Shown in pieces: positions 1 to 7,996 of a DNA stretch of 17,463 bases. The stretch's first letter is position 1. Every line of letters begins with the position of its first letter. The notes under the pieces were generated by a model. It was given only the letters and a program-made list of their open reading frames with translations, had not been told where the DNA came from and ran no database searches. This stretch comes from UMGS1975 sp959600905 (GTDB lineage Bacteria > Bacillota > Clostridia > Christensenellales > QAND01). Where the stretch lies: assembly GCA_959600905.1 (NCBI GenBank), contig CAUGNO010000017.1, positions 1 to 17,463 of the forward strand. Direction: 5' to 3'. The position numbers were made by a program, and so were the translations under genes.

Positions 1-785
1 CCGTTTCCCTGCCCGTAGGCCGTACCCAGCACAGAAAACAGGTTTGCATACGTGGTGCGGCTCACCGCCTGCCCGTTGCACAACAGCCATCCCTCCGGCG
101 GTGTATTCCCCGGCCAGAGCCACACTGAGCCGGCAGTGATCGAATTTTCATTCCATTTGTTTTTATCTGCCTGTGTCACATGGATTGTGTTGTTCCCGGT
201 ATGTGCTGTCAAAGAGGATTGCAGACTTGCAATTTTTCCGTCTAATTCGCTTTTGTTGCCCGTAACCGTTCCTTGTAAGGCCGTAAGCTCACTATCCAAA
301 CTGGATACGTTCTCGTTTGTCTGCGTAAGGCCCGCCTGTACCGCCGCCACCTGTTGATAATAGGTAGAAAGGTCGGACATATACGCTGAAAGCGTTGCAA
401 ACTCGGAGGACGATACAATGGCACTGGCGTTGATGCCCACGGCAATATACAGCCTAGGCCCCACGATCTCCAACACATCCGTGCCGCTGCGCACCATCAC
501 CCGCGTATCGTTGACAATGCCGGGGGCAATGGCGGCCTGGTCAGAAAATGTACAGGTGCATTCCCCTGGATTTTCCGTCGGCTGGCATATCAGCGATACA
601 TGAAATCCGTCCGGCTTGTCATATTCAAACGAAATGCTCTTGCCGGTCAAGTCTATCGTTGTCGCCTGATCCAGCAGGCGGAAGGTTGCCGTTCTTGTAT
701 CCGATTCCCCCTGTGTAATGAGCACCGGCGGGATCATCTTTTCATTTTCCCGCCAGGCATATAGGTTGATTGTCTGCTGTACCAT
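1..785 (-). CDS. Baseplate/tail fibre protein, BppU-like N-terminus with collar domain (3' end cut by window)
   Basis: The frame is open from an ATG at 785 to the left window edge, giving the first 261 residues. Residues 1-130 read like the BppU-type N-terminal domain that fixes a receptor-binding protein to the siphovirus baseplate (LITQGESDTRTATFRLLD near 21-39, then a beta-rich stretch). Residues 130-192 are a likely coiled coil (trimerisation stalk). An IHVTQADKNKWN element (201-212), frequent in Firmicutes phage fibres, precedes a phage tail collar domain (GSVWLWPGNTPPEGWLLCNG from 219). The start was chosen because it lies one base after the TGA of the hub gene and behind a GGTGGGGG ribosome site; the ATG at 790 overlaps that stop but leads to an early stop. 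The protein probably sits at the tail tip and contributes to host recognition. Family assignment is by motif memory; the receptor-binding end is outside the window. Confidence 0.85.
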   Translation of the reverse strand, partial: MVQQTINLYAWRENEKMIPPVLITQGESDTRTATFRLLDQATTIDLTGKSISFEYDKPDGFHVSLICQPTENPGECTCTFSDQAAIAPGIVNDTRVMVRSGTDVLEIVGPRLYIAVGINASAIVSSSEFATLSAYMSDLSTYYQQVAAVQAGLTQTNENVSSLDSELTALQGTVTGNKSELDGKIASLQSSLTAHTGNNTIHVTQADKNKWNENSITAGSVWLWPGNTPPEGWLLCNGQAVSRTTYANLFSVLGTAYGQGN

Positions 786-786
786 C

Positions 787-2424
787 TCATACCCCCACCA
801 AATAATATTTGCCGTTTTCGTACTGCCACGCGGCGCTGCGACCATTAAAGTAGAACGAATCGTAGGCAGAAATCTGATTGCTTTCCACAAGCGTTCCGCT
901 CAATATCGTGTTGTTGTCCTGTGATCCGTCCGGGTTTGTATGCGCTATTGTGATAGTGCCGTCCGTCTCCCCTCCGCTTGCAGTGGATGTCAATTCTATT
1001 GTGATGCGATCCCCTTGCGAAAACTGAATGCTTCCGTTGGAAAACACCGCTTCCCTCTGCCCGCTTTTGCAGCGGATGATGCCGTTTTCCAAATCGAATT
1101 GAACGTCCCCGTCCAGGCTTTGCAAAATGCCGCTTTGAATGAGGTTTGCCGACAAAATGCCCACGGTAATCATAGAAGCGTTGATCTGCCCATCCATCGT
1201 GATGGCAACATCTTCATACGGCCCGTTCCATCCATTGCTGGAATGCCCAAGCCCCCCAGCGGTAAACCGCCACACCTTTTGGCATGTCTCTATGCTGTCT
1301 GTATCGAGGATGGCCCAGCCGTTCGGATGCCCGTCTGCCCCGTTTGTCACGATATAATGGCCGCCGAGGTTTCCCGTGATGATCTCCGTTGCCGTGTTCA
1401 CCGCCGCCTGCATGATCTGCCGAAATTGGCTATTCGGCTTTTCGATCTGTGCCTGGATGCTTTTTACGGAATCCTGGATGGTCGGCGTTACGGTGGAAAG
1501 CGTAACTTCGTTGTTCTCCGGGTAGTGCGGATAGCGGGTGTATTCCGCCACCACGTGGTTGATCCGCGTTCCCTTTACATCGTCGATCAGCGTTACGACA
1601 TTGAATAAAGAAAAATCCTGAAAGCTGTATAGCTCAGGATTCGTCTGTGCCAAGTCCACCACGCTGCACGAATAGGAACGAGACGGCACCGCAAGCGCCG
1701 CTAGGTTCAGCTTTGCGGCGTTAAGCAGCGATTGGGGGTCCGTGTAACGGTCATCCTTCCAGTACACCGAAACGATCTTGTCGGAATAACGGTGGTCATC
1801 CACATACGGCTTTCCGTCGTTCAGCGTTTCAAAGGTCATGCCGTCCTTTCCATAGGCGTACATCCTTGTCGCAAAATCCGTGCTTTTCCCCTTGTAGTTC
1901 AGTTCCGTCATGTTGAGCTGCCGGGTGACGAATACGCCCATCGGCTGGTTGTTCTCCGGGATGCAAAGTGTCAGCGTGCGGTTTACGTTGTCAAACCGAA
2001 ACTTCACGCCATAGGCGGACGCGCACGAGGTCAGCACATCGTAGGAGGTGCCCGCCTCCAATTCTATCGTCATGCGCGTGTTTAGGTGCGCGTCGTCCAG
2101 GATGCGCCAGCCGCCCGGCAGCACCTTTTGCACAGTGTTGTAAAGTGTATCGCTTCCGTTGGTAAACCCGATATACATATCGGATAACCATTCGTCAATA
2201 TCCAGCTGGCATTTTACTTTGGCGGTCTCCTCGTCTGCGTCAACGGCCTTGATGATATACTTTTGCTGCTCCACCACGGGCGCTTCCTCTAAGATATACG
2301 GGTAATTCTCGTCCGTGATGGGAATTTCAAAAACAAGCTCGTCCAACCCGCTCGACGATTCCTTGATGTAGTAATCATCCACATTGACGGCGGACGCTTG
2401 GTCGCCATGATAGATTTTGAACAT
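787..2424 (-). CDS. Tail hub / prophage endopeptidase-tail protein (Tal-like)
   Basis: This 545-residue protein follows the distal tail protein gene and has the layout of the phage minor structural proteins that close the tail tube (gp18 of A118, Tal of TP901-1; Prophage_tail family). Residues 1 to about 330 resemble the conserved hub domain. The later part carries the sequence GWNGPYEDVAITMDGQINAS followed by an SANLIQSGIL segment, a beta-rich element common downstream of hub domains in Firmicutes phages. The ATG at 2424 has a near-perfect site (TAAGGAGG, five bases away) that begins at the stop codon of the preceding gene. I see no clear peptidase or lysozyme motif in the C-terminal third, so enzymatic activity is not supported; the call is structural. 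The next gene starts one base after its TGA. Confidence 0.85.
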   Translation of the reverse strand: MFKIYHGDQASAVNVDDYYIKESSSGLDELVFEIPITDENYPYILEEAPVVEQQKYIIKAVDADEETAKVKCQLDIDEWLSDMYIGFTNGSDTLYNTVQKVLPGGWRILDDAHLNTRMTIELEAGTSYDVLTSCASAYGVKFRFDNVNRTLTLCIPENNQPMGVFVTRQLNMTELNYKGKSTDFATRMYAYGKDGMTFETLNDGKPYVDDHRYSDKIVSVYWKDDRYTDPQSLLNAAKLNLAALAVPSRSYSCSVVDLAQTNPELYSFQDFSLFNVVTLIDDVKGTRINHVVAEYTRYPHYPENNEVTLSTVTPTIQDSVKSIQAQIEKPNSQFRQIMQAAVNTATEIITGNLGGHYIVTNGADGHPNGWAILDTDSIETCQKVWRFTAGGLGHSSNGWNGPYEDVAITMDGQINASMITVGILSANLIQSGILQSLDGDVQFDLENGIIRCKSGQREAVFSNGSIQFSQGDRITIELTSTASGGETDGTITIAHTNPDGSQDNNTILSGTLVESNQISAYDSFYFNGRSAAWQYENGKYYLVGV

Positions 2425-2433
2425 ATTTCCTCC

Positions 2434-3096
2434 TTACAGATACGCCGGATAATACGCGACCGTCACAGGGTCTGGCGTATCAAAACGGTTTTCTCCCGGC
2501 ACAAGCGAGGGGAAACTGAGAAATTCACAGCGCTGTGCGCCTGGTGCGCCGTTGATAAGCACCCGTTTGTCAATGCCGTCAAAGCACAGCACATCGCCCG
2601 CCTGTACATTGCGGAACACGGCCCCGCCCAGCTCGTAGGTCTCCGACACTTGGCTTACCTTGGCCGTCAACCGGCAGTCGGTATACGGCATAGAGCTTTC
2701 GCAGTACACCGTGTTTGCCGTGACCTCAATCAACGGCCCGTGCCGCATCCCTGTCAGCGTGTATTCGCACTCGGCCAGCTGCGGACCCTGGAACGCGGGG
2801 TCGTCAAATGCATCCAGCACCGCAGAATAGTAAAAGCCATCCGGCAAAAACAGCTCGCATTTCCCAAGCATAAGCCTGTCCATGTACGATTTGCGCAGCA
2901 TGATGTCCGCATGGTCTCGTCCTGCGATGACAAAAGGCAGCGTGATTTCCCGCATGCCCAAAATCTGCGAGGTCATGGCAAAGGTCGTACTGTTTCGCCC
3001 CAAAAGGGTTTGTGTATCCAGCTCCGGCATGCCAACGGTATAGTCCGCCGTCAGCTTTGCGCCCCAGCGCTCCGGGTCAATCCCGTTGATGGTCAT
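2434..3096 (-). CDS. Distal tail protein (Dit-like)
   Basis: This 220-residue protein lies between the tape measure and hub genes, the fixed place of Dit, which forms the hexameric ring joining tail tube and baseplate. It starts MTINGIDPERWGAKLTADY and ends with an extended beta-rich segment (ENRFDTPDPVTVAYYPAYL), both typical of Dit-like proteins of Clostridia phages. The N-terminal half would form the ring and the C-terminal half (from about residue 130) the galectin-like domain. The frame is open further upstream to 3414, but the ATG at 3096 overlaps the tape measure stop by one base (TAATG). The extension would read antisense-free but out-of-frame tape measure sequence with atypical composition, so it was rejected. 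No key residues can be named for this structural family. Confidence 0.87.
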   Translation of the reverse strand: MTINGIDPERWGAKLTADYTVGMPELDTQTLLGRNSTTFAMTSQILGMREITLPFVIAGRDHADIMLRKSYMDRLMLGKCELFLPDGFYYSAVLDAFDDPAFQGPQLAECEYTLTGMRHGPLIEVTANTVYCESSMPYTDCRLTAKVSQVSETYELGGAVFRNVQAGDVLCFDGIDKRVLINGAPGAQRCEFLSFPSLVPGENRFDTPDPVTVAYYPAYL

Positions 3097-5441
3097 TACA
3101 TCGCCTCCCAGCTTTGTTGTTCGCCCATATACACCGCAGTGGCCTTGGCGATCTGCCGCCCGTTCAAATACAGCGGCACCTGGATCACCGTTTCCGAAAG
3201 CCCGTGCTTTGCGCCCATCTGCCCGCTCAAGGCCGATTCCATGCCCTGCAAGCCGCCCAAGGCGGTAAACGCCTGGTTTTCCTCGCGGGTCATGACACGC
3301 TCGCCGATATGCAGCAGCGCCGGGAAATCGTCCGCCGGTACATAGTCCATGCCCACCTTCAAGCGCGGAAGGGTTACGTTTGGGATCGCAGGGATTTCCG
3401 GAAGCCCCGTCCATGTCCAGATGCTTGAAAGGCCGGAGGTAATGCCATTGATAACGCTGATGATTGCATTGATCACGATTTCAAAAAAGCCGGGGATCAG
3501 GTTTATGACCGACTTAAACGCCGATACAACGCCGTCCCACGCCGCCTTCCAGTTGCCCGTAAACACGTTCTTGATAAAGGTAATAATGCCTTCAAATACG
3601 CCCTTTACGCTGTCTATCACGCCCGCAATGATGTCAAACGCGCTTTTCAGCGTGCCCGTCAGCAGCGACGCCAGGCCGTTGATCACAGGCGTCAGTACAT
3701 CCATGATCGTGCTGATCAAGCTGCCCAAAATATCGATGATGGGCCGGATCGCCTCTACCACCGTAGCCAGTACCGGCATAATGCCCTCAAATAGGCCCAT
3801 CAGTGCCGGAAGTATGGCGGATACAATGCTTGTCAGCGGCTCTAAAAGCGATTGCAACACACCCATCAAGGGGGTAAGCAGCGATTCTATCAGTTCGCCC
3901 AGCGGCTCCATCAGCTCTGCGATGAAGTCCATCATTTCTTCCAAGGGCTCCATCAAATCGCCAATTAACTCACCCAGAACCTCTAAAACCGGGGCCAGCA
4001 AGCCGGAGAGCAGTTCCAATATGGGGGATATAACCTCCATCAGCGTTTGCAGAATCGGGATCAGCATCTGCCCCACCGGGACAAGCACATCGTCTTGCAG
4101 CTTGCGCCCCATGGATTCCAGCTGGTTTGTGATGTCGTCGTATTTGACCTCTTTGATGCCGTCCATTGCGCCCGCTGCGTCGTAAGCGCCGTCCTCAATA
4201 TCTCCCAGCGCCCCTACGACGGTAGGACCCAAGTCCTCCCACATCGTTCCAAACAGGGCCACGCCCGCCTGGTTTTGCGCAAGGGGGTCTTTCATATCGG
4301 CCAGCGCCTGTACGGTTTGATAAAACGCATCCCTGGCCGTATCTCCGCCAGCGGCAAACTTGGCCGCCATTTCGTCTGCATTCAGGCCTATATCCTTAAA
4401 GCCCTGTTTTGTTGTTTCCGATCCGTCTACAACGCGAATGCCAAACTCCTTGACCGCATCGCCTATCTTATCCAGGTTGAATGCACCGGTGTCCGCGCCC
4501 TTCTGCATGATTTTGAACATATCATCTGCATCCAGGCCTATCTTTGCAAACTGCACGGAATATTCGCTGATGCTGTCCAAAAGCTCCCCGGAAAAATCCA
4601 GGCCGTTTTGCGCACCGGCGGCAATCATGCTGAATGCCTCGTTGCCGTCAATGCCAAAGTGTTCCATCATGGCGCTGGCAGCGCGCACGCTTTCCTGGAT
4701 TTCATAGCCAAAGGTATCCCTAAGCGCAAAGGCCGATTCCGTAAAATCCTGCAATGCGGACGGATCCCAGTGATCTACCACCGGGCCGATCTGCGACCGA
4801 ATCGTGGACAGCGCTAGGCTTACATCCTCAAAGCTCTCGCCGTAATTGTTGGTATAGATATCTCTCAGAACACCTTCATAGGTGTCCATCTTTTCTTTTG
4901 CCAGCCCGGTAGAGGCTTGCAGATCGTTCATCGCCTTGTTCAGGTCGTTGGCAGCGCTTACGCCTGCGGCCCCAAGTGCCGCGCCACCGGCTCCTATGCC
5001 GAGTGCAAGGCCCTTGCCGCCCATGCCGGAAAGCGCATTTTTCAATTCGCCGGCGCTGCCGGCCACGCTGCCAAGGGCGGATACGCCGTCGTTGCCCAGC
5101 TCTATCAGGCTAGAGGCCAAATCCCCTGCCGCGCCTTTCACATCGCCAAGCTGGCTTTCCGCCTCGTTTGCCGCGCTTTTCACCTCATCCAGGCCGCCTG
5201 CGTCTATGCCGGAAAGCGCCTTGTCCACATCCTTGGCGGCTTTCTCCGGCTTTGCCAGGCTTTGTACGCTGTCCCCTGCGGCCTTGGACACCTCTGCCGA
5301 GGCTTCCTGCGCAGACTTTTTTACGGCGTCCCCGCCGTCCTGAGCCTTTTTCCGTATGGTCTGCTCCGCGCGGTTCAAGTCTTTTTCTAAATTGCCGTCG
5401 TCCGCCCGTACCTCATAAATGACCTTGTTCCCATCTGCCAT
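3096..5441 (-). CDS. Phage tail tape measure protein
   Basis: This 781-residue protein sets tail length and fills the tail tube. Residues 1-140 are Ala/Lys/Asp/Glu-rich and likely coiled coil. A glycine/alanine-rich hydrophobic segment lies near 140-165, followed by the conserved tape measure region (FSMIAAGAQNGLDFSGELLD and similar). Residues 462-585 are a hydrophobic block with a proline about every 11 residues. The C-terminus has the usual conserved segment VGMDYVPADDFPALLHIGER. By the general rule of about 0.15 nm per residue the tail would be near 120 nm, typical of a siphovirus. The ATG at 5441 follows an AAGGGGG site and lies 12 bases after the preceding TAA; the stop overlaps the Dit start. 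No peptidase or lytic transglycosylase domain was recognised. Confidence 0.95.
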   Translation of the reverse strand: MADGNKVIYEVRADDGNLEKDLNRAEQTIRKKAQDGGDAVKKSAQEASAEVSKAAGDSVQSLAKPEKAAKDVDKALSGIDAGGLDEVKSAANEAESQLGDVKGAAGDLASSLIELGNDGVSALGSVAGSAGELKNALSGMGGKGLALGIGAGGAALGAAGVSAANDLNKAMNDLQASTGLAKEKMDTYEGVLRDIYTNNYGESFEDVSLALSTIRSQIGPVVDHWDPSALQDFTESAFALRDTFGYEIQESVRAASAMMEHFGIDGNEAFSMIAAGAQNGLDFSGELLDSISEYSVQFAKIGLDADDMFKIMQKGADTGAFNLDKIGDAVKEFGIRVVDGSETTKQGFKDIGLNADEMAAKFAAGGDTARDAFYQTVQALADMKDPLAQNQAGVALFGTMWEDLGPTVVGALGDIEDGAYDAAGAMDGIKEVKYDDITNQLESMGRKLQDDVLVPVGQMLIPILQTLMEVISPILELLSGLLAPVLEVLGELIGDLMEPLEEMMDFIAELMEPLGELIESLLTPLMGVLQSLLEPLTSIVSAILPALMGLFEGIMPVLATVVEAIRPIIDILGSLISTIMDVLTPVINGLASLLTGTLKSAFDIIAGVIDSVKGVFEGIITFIKNVFTGNWKAAWDGVVSAFKSVINLIPGFFEIVINAIISVINGITSGLSSIWTWTGLPEIPAIPNVTLPRLKVGMDYVPADDFPALLHIGERVMTREENQAFTALGGLQGMESALSGQMGAKHGLSETVIQVPLYLNGRQIAKATAVYMGEQQSWEAM

Positions 5442-5453
5442 CAGCTCACCCCC

Positions 5454-6053
5454 TTATGCCTGCGCCATTTTCATCAGCGCCTTGGCAAATGCTTCCATCG
5501 ATTCCCGTGTGCGCCGCTCCCGCTCTGTCTGCGGCACCTTGAGCGCCACTTGCAGCTTTGCCTTGGACAATGCCTGCCGGTACTCTGCGTTGTGCTTGGT
5601 CGGCTTTGGCATGGGCTGTGTGCGGATTCTGATGATCTCCATCATGCGGGTGTTTTCCGGCAAGCCTTTGAATAAATACAAAAAGGCCCACCAATGGAGC
5701 CTTCCTTGCTCGGCAAACAAATCAATGCCATACGCTTGCCGGTAGGCCGCGTAGATATACGGCGCATCCTGTATAAAATCAAACGATCTTTCGTTGTGCT
5801 TTTTCTCCTGTTTGTCCGGAAACAGTATCGTTTCCGCAATGTGCCGGATCACCCGGCCTTGGTATGCTATATCGCTGCTTTTCCGCTTGACCAGCACGGC
5901 ATAGGCGTACATAACCTTTTCTTCCTCCGTCCTGCTCGTGTCATCAAAGACAGACAGCACATCCAGCACGTTGTCAAAATACGGGGTGATCTCCAGCGTT
6001 TTTCCTTCAAATTCCACGGTATACGGCAGCGGGTCACAGAGCCGCTGCGTCAT
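5454..6053 (-). CDS. Bacteriophage Gp15 family tail assembly protein
   Basis: This 199-residue protein sits directly before the tape measure gene, the place of the second tail assembly chaperone in siphoviruses. Its sequence (PLPYTVEFEGKTLEITPYFD at 9-28, then a helical body with a GRLHWWAFLYLFKGLP segment near 117-132) matches the Gp15 family found in A118-like and Clostridia phages. Such proteins are thought to coat the tape measure protein during tail assembly and are absent from the virion. The C-terminal 50 residues are highly charged and probably helical (RERRTRESMEAFAKALMKMA). The ATG overlaps the stop of the preceding gene (ATGA), which implies translational coupling. The family is recognised from motif and context; the exact role is inferred. 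Confidence 0.85.
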   Translation of the reverse strand: MTQRLCDPLPYTVEFEGKTLEITPYFDNVLDVLSVFDDTSRTEEEKVMYAYAVLVKRKSSDIAYQGRVIRHIAETILFPDKQEKKHNERSFDFIQDAPYIYAAYRQAYGIDLFAEQGRLHWWAFLYLFKGLPENTRMMEIIRIRTQPMPKPTKHNAEYRQALSKAKLQVALKVPQTERERRTRESMEAFAKALMKMAQA

Positions 6054-6460
6054 TTCTTGTGTGCCTGCCTTTTGATCTGTTTGCGCGCCTGCGTCATTTG
6101 CTCTACCTTCTGCCGCTGGTACAGCTGCATAGCGGGCAGAACGATGTGCAGGATGTACGGCAATATATCCGTCAGCATGTCGGTGTACTGCCCTTCATAA
6201 AATTGGAGAATCCTCCCTGCCTCCTGTTCGCCAAACACAGCGGCAAACAGCGCGATAACGGCGTTTCCGTACGCTTCCAGATTGTTTGGGTTTTTCTTGT
6301 CTTGCTGTATGGCCCTTTCCGCCTCGATCAGCGCCGTTTGCGCTTTGCGGATCAGCGGCGCGCTGCGTTCAAAATGAATGCTTACCGAAACTGTCAGCCG
6401 CTTGTCTCCGTCCTCAAGCTCCAAGGTATCCAAAAATGGTCTTGTGCGCTTTATCTTCAT
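6050..6460 (-). CDS. Tail assembly chaperone (gpG-like)
   Basis: This predicted 136-residue helical protein lies between the major tail protein and the Gp15-like gene and so corresponds to the first tail assembly chaperone (gpG position). The start was set at the ATG at 6460, behind GGAGGAAAGC; the frame is open to a TTG at 6472, but that would fall inside the terminator T-tract and has no ribosome site. The protein has a short beta-rich start (EDGDKRLTVSVSIHF) and then long helices, ending in a lysine-rich tail (QIKRQAHKK). Many phages make gpGT by a -1 frameshift here; in this window the two frames are joined only by an ATGA restart and there is no obvious heptamer slip site. Function is inferred mainly from position. 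Confidence 0.75.
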   Translation of the reverse strand: MKIKRTRPFLDTLELEDGDKRLTVSVSIHFERSAPLIRKAQTALIEAERAIQQDKKNPNNLEAYGNAVIALFAAVFGEQEAGRILQFYEGQYTDMLTDILPYILHIVLPAMQLYQRQKVEQMTQARKQIKRQAHKK

Positions 6461-6470
6461 GCTTTCCTCC

Positions 6471-6502
6471 AAAAAATGCGGAAGGGGGAAAGCCCCCTTC
6501 CG
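6471..6502 (-). terminator. Rho-independent terminator after the major tail protein
   Basis: On the minus strand a perfect 10-bp stem (CGGAAGGGGG paired with CCCCCTTCCG, loop CTTT) is followed by CA and six T residues. It begins two bases after the TAG of the major tail protein. The ribosome site of the chaperone gene (GGAGG) starts immediately after the T-tract, so the hairpin lies in a tight intergenic gap within the tail operon and must be partly read through or overcome. Confidence 0.9.
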
Positions 6503-6503
6503 T

Positions 6504-7253
6504 CTATTCCGTTTTGGCGACTACGGTCGCTTCGCCGCTCGCCGTTACAATGAATGTAGATAGGTTTACCTGCGCCACCGTCACCTTTTGCCCATTGGCG
6601 ATGGTATAGTCCTGTCCGTTTGTAAAATCGTTCCAGCCCGTGGTATCCAGCGCCTGGCCCACCGTTGCTTCCGGGGCCTCCGTGCCGTATTTATACACAT
6701 ATTTATTGCCCACCGCCGGCACAGACGGGGTCACGGTCAGAAGCGTATCGCCTACCGCCGTACCCGCTGCGGATTCTACCGCCAGTGTAGCTGTCGGCGT
6801 GATGGTAGCAAGCACCGGCTTCCCATTGATGCGGATTTCAAAGGAAACCGCGCTGCCGTCTGTGGTAGCGCCGCCCAAATCCGTTACGTTGGCAATCGTC
6901 ACATCGGCGGTAAACTGATTGATCAGGTTATTCGCCGCCGGGACGGATACGCGAATTTGCGTGTCGCGCTCCGCCATCAGGCCAAACTTGCGCGATGGAT
7001 TGAAAATCCATTCCTGCGCCGGGTCACCCACGATCTTGCGCCCGGTACAGGTATAGGCCGGTGCTTGCCCGGTCACATAGTTGCTGGCAAAGCCCTTGTT
7101 GCTCATAAAGAAATACTGCTGAATGGTCTCATTCAGCGCTTCTGTCAGGTTGTCAATGCCATTGCCGAACACCGCCCAGGTCGGCGTTTGCGCCGTGGGT
7201 GTGATGTTCAGTTCGATTTGAATGGCATGCGTGACAAGCATGTAATCTGCCAT
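6504..7253 (-). CDS. Major tail tube protein
   Basis: The 249-residue product sits between tail-completion genes and the tail chaperones, the fixed position of the tube subunit, and starts MADYMLVTHAIQIELN. Residues 1 to about 150 form the tube domain (FGNGIDNLTEALNETIQQY near 29-47; RKIVGDPAQEWIFN near 72-85). Residues about 160-249 look like a separate beta-rich, Thr/Val/Gly-rich module ending in a TGW...NG...GQ..TVA.VN pattern (W207, Q222) that also occurs at the end of the major capsid protein in this window. The module probably decorates the outside of the tail tube. The ATG at 7253 is preceded by GAGGGG eight bases away. A strong terminator follows at once, consistent with separate dosage control of this abundant protein. 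Confidence 0.92.
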   Translation of the reverse strand: MADYMLVTHAIQIELNITPTAQTPTWAVFGNGIDNLTEALNETIQQYFFMSNKGFASNYVTGQAPAYTCTGRKIVGDPAQEWIFNPSRKFGLMAERDTQIRVSVPAANNLINQFTADVTIANVTDLGGATTDGSAVSFEIRINGKPVLATITPTATLAVESAAGTAVGDTLLTVTPSVPAVGNKYVYKYGTEAPEATVGQALDTTGWNDFTNGQDYTIANGQKVTVAQVNLSTFIVTASGEATVVAKTE

Positions 7254-7256
7254 GGT

Positions 7257-7652
7257 TCATTCCCCTCTATCATAAAATTTGACCCTAAGCGCAGAGCCAT
7301 AGAGCCATTGGTCGTTTTCCTCCCGCCCTACATACTGCGGGGCCGTGGAAGTGCTAATATCCAAAATCTGAAAATTTTCGTTCTGTGGATACCATTTCCG
7401 CCGAGATAGGTTTTTGTGGATCGCCCCCAGCTGGTTTGATACCGTTTGCTGATCCGTGTGCTTTCCGTTGAAAAGCAGGGGCATTTCCACCAGTGTGTTT
7501 TTGTCCAGGTATATCTCGTTTGGCGCGCCGCTGCCCCAGGCCATGCAAAGCCCGTTATCCGGCGGCATCGGGCCGATGATGATGCTTGCATATAGCGTTG
7601 CTTCCTCCGCCATGGCAATGACCGATAACAGCACCTCGTCGTATACACTCAT
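7257..7652 (-). CDS. Tail terminator / phage minor capsid protein (Minor_capsid_3-like)
   Basis: This 131-residue product carries the recognisable pattern GPMPPDNGLCMAWGSGAP (28-45), then LDKNTLVEMPLLFNGKHTDQQ and a QYVGREENDQWLYGSALRVKF C-terminus, as in the minor capsid proteins of A118-like and Clostridia phages. In structure these are tail-terminator or tail-completion proteins that cap the tail tube at the head-proximal end. It is translationally coupled to the preceding gene by an ATGA overlap and is followed by the major tail protein after three bases. The cognate biological role is inferred from order; the family name reflects historical annotation. Confidence 0.82.
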   Translation of the reverse strand: MSVYDEVLLSVIAMAEEATLYASIIIGPMPPDNGLCMAWGSGAPNEIYLDKNTLVEMPLLFNGKHTDQQTVSNQLGAIHKNLSRRKWYPQNENFQILDISTSTAPQYVGREENDQWLYGSALRVKFYDRGE

Positions 7653-7996
7653 GCTTTCATCCCCTTTTCAAAGGCCTTCTGCGCCACGGTATCCAGCTCC
7701 CGCTTGTAGGTGGTTATGCCCTTTTCCACCCAATGCAGGGATGCCTGTGGGTTTTTGTCCTTGGAGGGCGTGCCCTCTTCATATACCCTCTTGGCATATA
7801 CGGTATCCCAGATCGCAAGCCCGTCCTTGGGCCTGCTTGCGATCAGGGCGCTTTCCATCAGTGTGCCTTGATCCTCGCGCACAAACACATTGCCGTAAGA
7901 AATCACGGCCTCCGCCACGGCTTCCACCATGCTCTGTTTTCCCTTTTCCACCTTGGCGCGGACGCCGCCCATGTTCCGTATGATCTTAACCGCCAT
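7649..7996 (-). CDS. Head-tail joining / minor capsid protein (HK97 gp10 or Minor_capsid_2-like)
   Basis: The 115-residue product has a helical N-terminal half (MVEAVAEAVISYGNVFVRED) and a C-terminal part with WDTVYAKRVYEEGTPS and NPQASLHWVEKG, the pattern of small minor capsid/tail-completion proteins where a tyrosine- and arginine-containing strand is followed by a conserved tryptophan. Its position, third after the major capsid gene, is that of HK97 gp10 or A118 minor capsid proteins that help join head and tail. The ATG overlaps the preceding stop (TAATG) and the ribosome site is weak (GGGGCTGG), so coupled translation is likely. Family-level naming is tentative. Confidence 0.75.
   Translation of the reverse strand: MAVKIIRNMGGVRAKVEKGKQSMVEAVAEAVISYGNVFVREDQGTLMESALIASRPKDGLAIWDTVYAKRVYEEGTPSKDKNPQASLHWVEKGITTYKRELDTVAQKAFEKGMKA

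Noticed and set aside
940..1608. A 222-codon plus-strand frame opposite the tail hub gene
   Set aside because: Composition (many C, R, H, P) and lack of a ribosome site mark it as a shadow of the hub reading frame.
2398..3345. A 315-codon open frame on the plus strand opposite the distal tail and tape measure genes
   Set aside because: It is antisense to well-supported genes, has low-complexity composition rich in R/H/C/P, no ribosome site and no family resemblance. It is a by-product of codon bias on the other strand.
3097..3414. N-terminal extension of the distal tail protein by 106 codons
   Set aside because: The ATG at 3096 is coupled to the tape measure stop (TAATG). The extension reads a second frame within the tape measure gene and does not look like protein sequence of the family.
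3349..4185. A 278-codon plus-strand frame, serine/isoleucine-rich, opposite the tape measure repeat
   Set aside because: The repeat-like serine and proline content mirrors the hydrophobic repeat of the tape measure gene on the opposite strand; no independent signal.
6040..6070. Possible programmed -1 frameshift at the end of the first tail chaperone gene
   Set aside because: Only AAGAAATGA is present at the junction; there is no XXXYYYZ heptamer and the next gene has its own ATG in an ATGA overlap.
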